Shown: one piece after another, positions 61,746 to 64,000 of the stretch
Layout of the letters: every line of letters begins with the position of its first letter
Position numbering within the stretch: the first letter of the stretch is position 1
From: Microbulbifer sp. SAOS-129_SWC
GTDB taxonomy: Bacteria; Pseudomonadota; Gammaproteobacteria; Pseudomonadales; Cellvibrionaceae
Direction of reading: 5' to 3'
DNA length: 64,000 nucleotides
NCBI RefSeq assembly: GCF_039696035.1
Contig: NZ_CP155567.1
Span: forward strand, 434,001-498,000
Position numbers and translations under genes: made by a program
Notes under the pieces: model-generated
Database searches by the model: none
The model's input: only the letters and a program-made list of their open reading frames with translations
Told to the model about the DNA's origin: nothing

Positions 61746-63269
61746 TCAGATCACCGCACCGATTCGCCAGGGCGCAAACTCGTTGTCGCCATAGGCGAGC
61801 AGTTCGCTGGCACTGCGCTCGCCGGAGGCAATGGCGAGAATGCGTTGAAAAATAAACTCGCCGCGCTCGGCCACCGTGTACTCGCCCTCCAGAATACCGC
61901 CGCAGTCCACATCCATGTCCTCGCGCATGCGCTGGTACAGCTGTGAATTACTCGCCAGTTTGATACTGGGAACCGGCTTGGCGCCGAAGGCGGAACCGCG
62001 CCCGGTGGTAAAGCAGACCACGTTGGCACCGGAGGCGATCTGCCCGGTAACCGACACTGGATCGAACCCGGGGCTGTCCATAAACACCAGCCCTTTGCGC
62101 CGCACCGGTTCGGCATAGAGATAGAACGCCTGTAGCGCGGTGGTACCGCCCTTGGCCTGGGCGCCGAGGGATTTCTCGGCAATGGTGGTGAGGCCGCCGG
62201 CCTTGTTGCCCGGCGAGGGATTGTTGTTCAGGGTCACGCCGTTGATCTGCGTGTAGTTCTCCCACCAGTGAATCCGGTCAATGAGTTGTTGCGCGACATC
62301 GGGGGTGGCCGCGCGGCGGGTGAACAGGTGCTCGGCGCCGTAAATTTCCGGTGTCTCGGAATAGATTACCGTGCCGCCGTGGCGCACCAGCAGGTCCGCT
62401 GCCGCACCGAGCGCGGAGTTGGCGGTGATCCCCGAATAGGCATCGCTGCCTCCGCACTGCACCGCCAGCGTCAGCTCCGAAGCCGGCAGCGGCTCCCGTT
62501 CACAGGCGTTGGCGGCCGGCAGCATTTCCGCCAGCCGCTCGATACCCGCCTCGATCGCCGCCCGGGTGCCGCCCTCGCGCTGTATCGTCAGGGTCTGGAA
62601 CTGTGGGCCGGTCTCGAGGCCGTATTCACGCAACAGGTGCCCCACCTGCATCGATTCGCAGCCGAGCCCGATCAGCAGAACACCGGCGAAATTGGGATGG
62701 CAGATATAGCCGTGCAGGGTGCGCATCAGGGTGCGGTACCCTTCATCGGCACTGGACATGCCGCAACCGCTGTCGTGGCCCAGGGCCACCACGCCATCGA
62801 TGTTGGGGTAGTCGCGCAGCAGGCTGCCGTTGTGGAAATGGGCCGCGACCGCGCGGGACACGGTTACCGAACAATTCACTGTAGATACCACCGCAAGGTA
62901 GTTGCGGGTACCCACGCGGCCACCGCTGCGACGAAAACCCTGAAAGGTCGCGCGCTCGGATTCGGCAAACAATTCGGTGGGTTGCGCCTCGCTGCAGAAA
63001 GCGTAATCGGCCCGCTGGCGATCGGCGTTCATATTGTGTACGTGCACGTGTTCGCCGGCGGCAATATCGCAGCTGGCGGTGCCGATCGGCTGGCCATACT
63101 TGCACACCGGTTCACCGGCGGTGATCGGCTGCACCGCTACCTTGTGCATGGCGGGTACGTCGCTGACCAGCTCGAGCATACTGCCGCGCCAGTTCAACAG
63201 GCTGCCGGCGGGCAACTGCGCGCGACACAGGGCGACATTGTCTGCGGGGTGAATATGAATTAAATCCAT
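61746..63269 (-). CDS. uxaA: Altronate/galactarate dehydratase family (UxaA-like)
   Basis: A 507-residue sugar-acid dehydratase. The N-terminal SAF-like domain (HPADNVALCRAQLPAG, IAAGEHVHVHN) is followed by the catalytic part: GGRVGTRNYLAVVSTVNCSV, GHDSGCGM, IGLGCES, and CGGSDAYSGITANSALG, the metal or Fe-S cysteine regions of UxaA/GarD enzymes. It most resembles altronate dehydratase (altronate to 2-keto-3-deoxygluconate, hexuronate pathway), but galactarate dehydratase is possible. Divergent from a GntR/FadR regulator, a usual arrangement for such genes. Confidence 0.85.
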   Translation of the reverse strand: MDLIHIHPADNVALCRAQLPAGSLLNWRGSMLELVSDVPAMHKVAVQPITAGEPVCKYGQPIGTASCDIAAGEHVHVHNMNADRQRADYAFCSEAQPTELFAESERATFQGFRRSGGRVGTRNYLAVVSTVNCSVTVSRAVAAHFHNGSLLRDYPNIDGVVALGHDSGCGMSSADEGYRTLMRTLHGYICHPNFAGVLLIGLGCESMQVGHLLREYGLETGPQFQTLTIQREGGTRAAIEAGIERLAEMLPAANACEREPLPASELTLAVQCGGSDAYSGITANSALGAAADLLVRHGGTVIYSETPEIYGAEHLFTRRAATPDVAQQLIDRIHWWENYTQINGVTLNNNPSPGNKAGGLTTIAEKSLGAQAKGGTTALQAFYLYAEPVRRKGLVFMDSPGFDPVSVTGQIASGANVVCFTTGRGSAFGAKPVPSIKLASNSQLYQRMREDMDVDCGGILEGEYTVAERGEFIFQRILAIASGERSASELLAYGDNEFAPWRIGAVI

Positions 63270-63501
63270 CTGTGTACTGACTCCGTACCGGGCCGGCCAC
63301 GCCGGCGGCCAGAAATCTTATCGTTGTGTGGTCAATCCGGGTAATTGGTTACAATCTAGCACTGTATTGGTCAGGCCGCAATCGTGATTGTCGCCTGTTT
63401 TGGTAAGGCGGCAGTGGCAGCTAATCTGTTGTGGCGGTTTAACCCCATCTGCTAAACTGCGCCGACGCAGCTTCTATCGCACACAAACGGAGACATGCAT
63501 C
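63270..63501. promoter_or_regulatory. Divergent control region of uxaA and the GntR regulator
   Basis: A 232-bp gap. It contains TACAAT (63350-63355) and, around 63345-63375, two TTGGT half-sites (in AATTGGTTACAAT and GTATTGGTCAGGCC) reminiscent of UxuR/ExuR-type TTGGT-NN-ACCAA operators, though neither is a full palindrome. Regulation by the divergent GntR protein is inference. Confidence 0.4.
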
Positions 63502-64000
63502 ATGCAGGGCGCGCGACTGTATCAACAGGTGGCGGAACAACTGGCCGCGGCCATCGCCGCCGGCGACTACCCGCCCGGCACCCGCCTGCCGGCTGAGCGC
63601 AAGCTGGCGGAGCGCTTCGAGGTCAGCCGCCCGACGGTGCGCGAGGCGATCATCGCACTGGAACTGGCCGGATGTGTCGAGGTGAAGGGCGGCTCCGGGG
63701 TGTATGTGGTTGACGCCGAGGCCGGCGCTTTCAAGGCTACCGACTCCGACATCGGTCCGTTCGAGATACTGCAGGCGCGCATCATGTTCGAGGGCGAGGC
63801 CGCCGGCCTGGCTGCGCGCCAGATGAGCGACGAGGAAATCGCCGAGCTGGAACAGATTCTGGCAGAGATGGTGGCAGAGAACGCTACCGAGGCGAAGGCC
63901 GAGGTGGCGGACGAGAAATTCCACCTGCACGTGGCCCGCGGCACCCATAACGATGCCGTGGTCTCCGTGTGCGAACACCTGTGGCAACTGCGCAACAGCT
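63502..64000 (+). CDS. GntR/FadR-family regulator (partial, 3' end beyond window)
   Basis: The first 166 residues of a FadR-subfamily GntR regulator: winged helix (YQQVAEQLAAAIAAGDYPPGTRLPAERKLAERFEVSRPTVREAI, about 7-50), SGVYV wing end, then the start of an FCD ligand-binding domain (QARIMFEGEAAGLAARQMSDEEIAEL and EKFHLHVARGTHNDAVVSV with the FCD His residues). GGAGA lies 8-9 nt upstream. Position suggests a hexuronate-pathway repressor (UxuR/ExuR-like). Continues past the right edge. Confidence 0.88.
   Translation, partial: MQGARLYQQVAEQLAAAIAAGDYPPGTRLPAERKLAERFEVSRPTVREAIIALELAGCVEVKGGSGVYVVDAEAGAFKATDSDIGPFEILQARIMFEGEAAGLAARQMSDEEIAELEQILAEMVAENATEAKAEVADEKFHLHVARGTHNDAVVSVCEHLWQLRNS

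Noticed and set aside
63495..63510. ATG at 63495 as start of the GntR regulator
   Set aside because: It is in a different frame from the GntR domain; ATG at 63502 gives the family N-terminus.

Overview
The window is GC-rich (about 60-65% by eye) and gene-dense, with short intergenic gaps and classic proteobacterial signals (AGGAGG-type ribosome sites, sigma70-like promoters). Several features point to a gammaproteobacterium near the Cellvibrionales/Microbulbifer group: a liuRABCDE leucine-degradation cluster, a serB/SMP divergent pair beside a FimX homologue, an EpmB for EF-P modification, and a fused BioH-BioC protein of the kind known from Saccharophagus-like bacteria. The genus is inference. 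No rRNA, tRNA, CRISPR, transposase or phage gene was seen.

Layout. 1-7600: a minus-strand operon running off the left edge. It encodes a type II 3-dehydroquinate-synthase-like enzyme, an NAD(P)-dependent reductase, a condensation-type acyltransferase, a membrane-anchored AMP-forming ligase, an outer-membrane beta-barrel protein and an ABC ATPase. A 20-bp lux-box-like palindrome lies in front of it. This is the best candidate for an undescribed system: a small, possibly quorum-controlled pathway that makes and exports an aromatic (perhaps aminohydroxybenzoate-derived) amide, ester or lipid. 7601-15004: epmB, a PilZ-like protein, FimX (degenerate GGDEF and EVL domains) and an M1 metallopeptidase lipoprotein. 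15174-19339: erythromycin-esterase-like hydrolase, a tiny lipoprotein with downstream tandem repeats, serB and the divergent SMP gene. 19411-27238: the LiuR operator and liuRABCDE, whose gaps are filled with inverted-repeat elements. 27319-34862: a DUF945 protein, small membrane proteins, an odd kinase-like protein with no ATPase domain, AlaE alanine exporter, a PadR regulator, a DUF1203 protein, a FabH-like synthase and ComF. 34852-40270: biotin synthesis (bioB, bioF, bioHC, bioD) with a BirA box that overlaps the start codon of the divergent comF; an L,D-transpeptidase gene sits in reverse between bioHC and bioD. 40467-43853: an acyl-CoA dehydrogenase behind a PsrA-type box, a DUF3094 protein, a nitroreductase and an EVE protein. 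43994-55582: a LytS/LytTR two-component pair, secreted and membrane proteins, an MscS channel, a rhomboid protease, a secreted protein with calcium-binding-like repeats and a CocE-type hydrolase. 55639-64000: a zinc-finger/membrane/helical-repeat protein, an M17 peptidase, an orphan HypX-like CO-forming maturase, a DUF3667 protein, and an altronate/galactarate-dehydratase-type gene divergent from a GntR/FadR regulator cut by the right edge.

Together: branched-chain acid catabolism, fatty-acid oxidation, biotin synthesis (LiuD carries a biotinyl-lysine, and LiuB is its partner) and c-di-GMP/surface functions are all housekeeping-like. The left-edge operon is the only clearly accessory biosynthetic locus.
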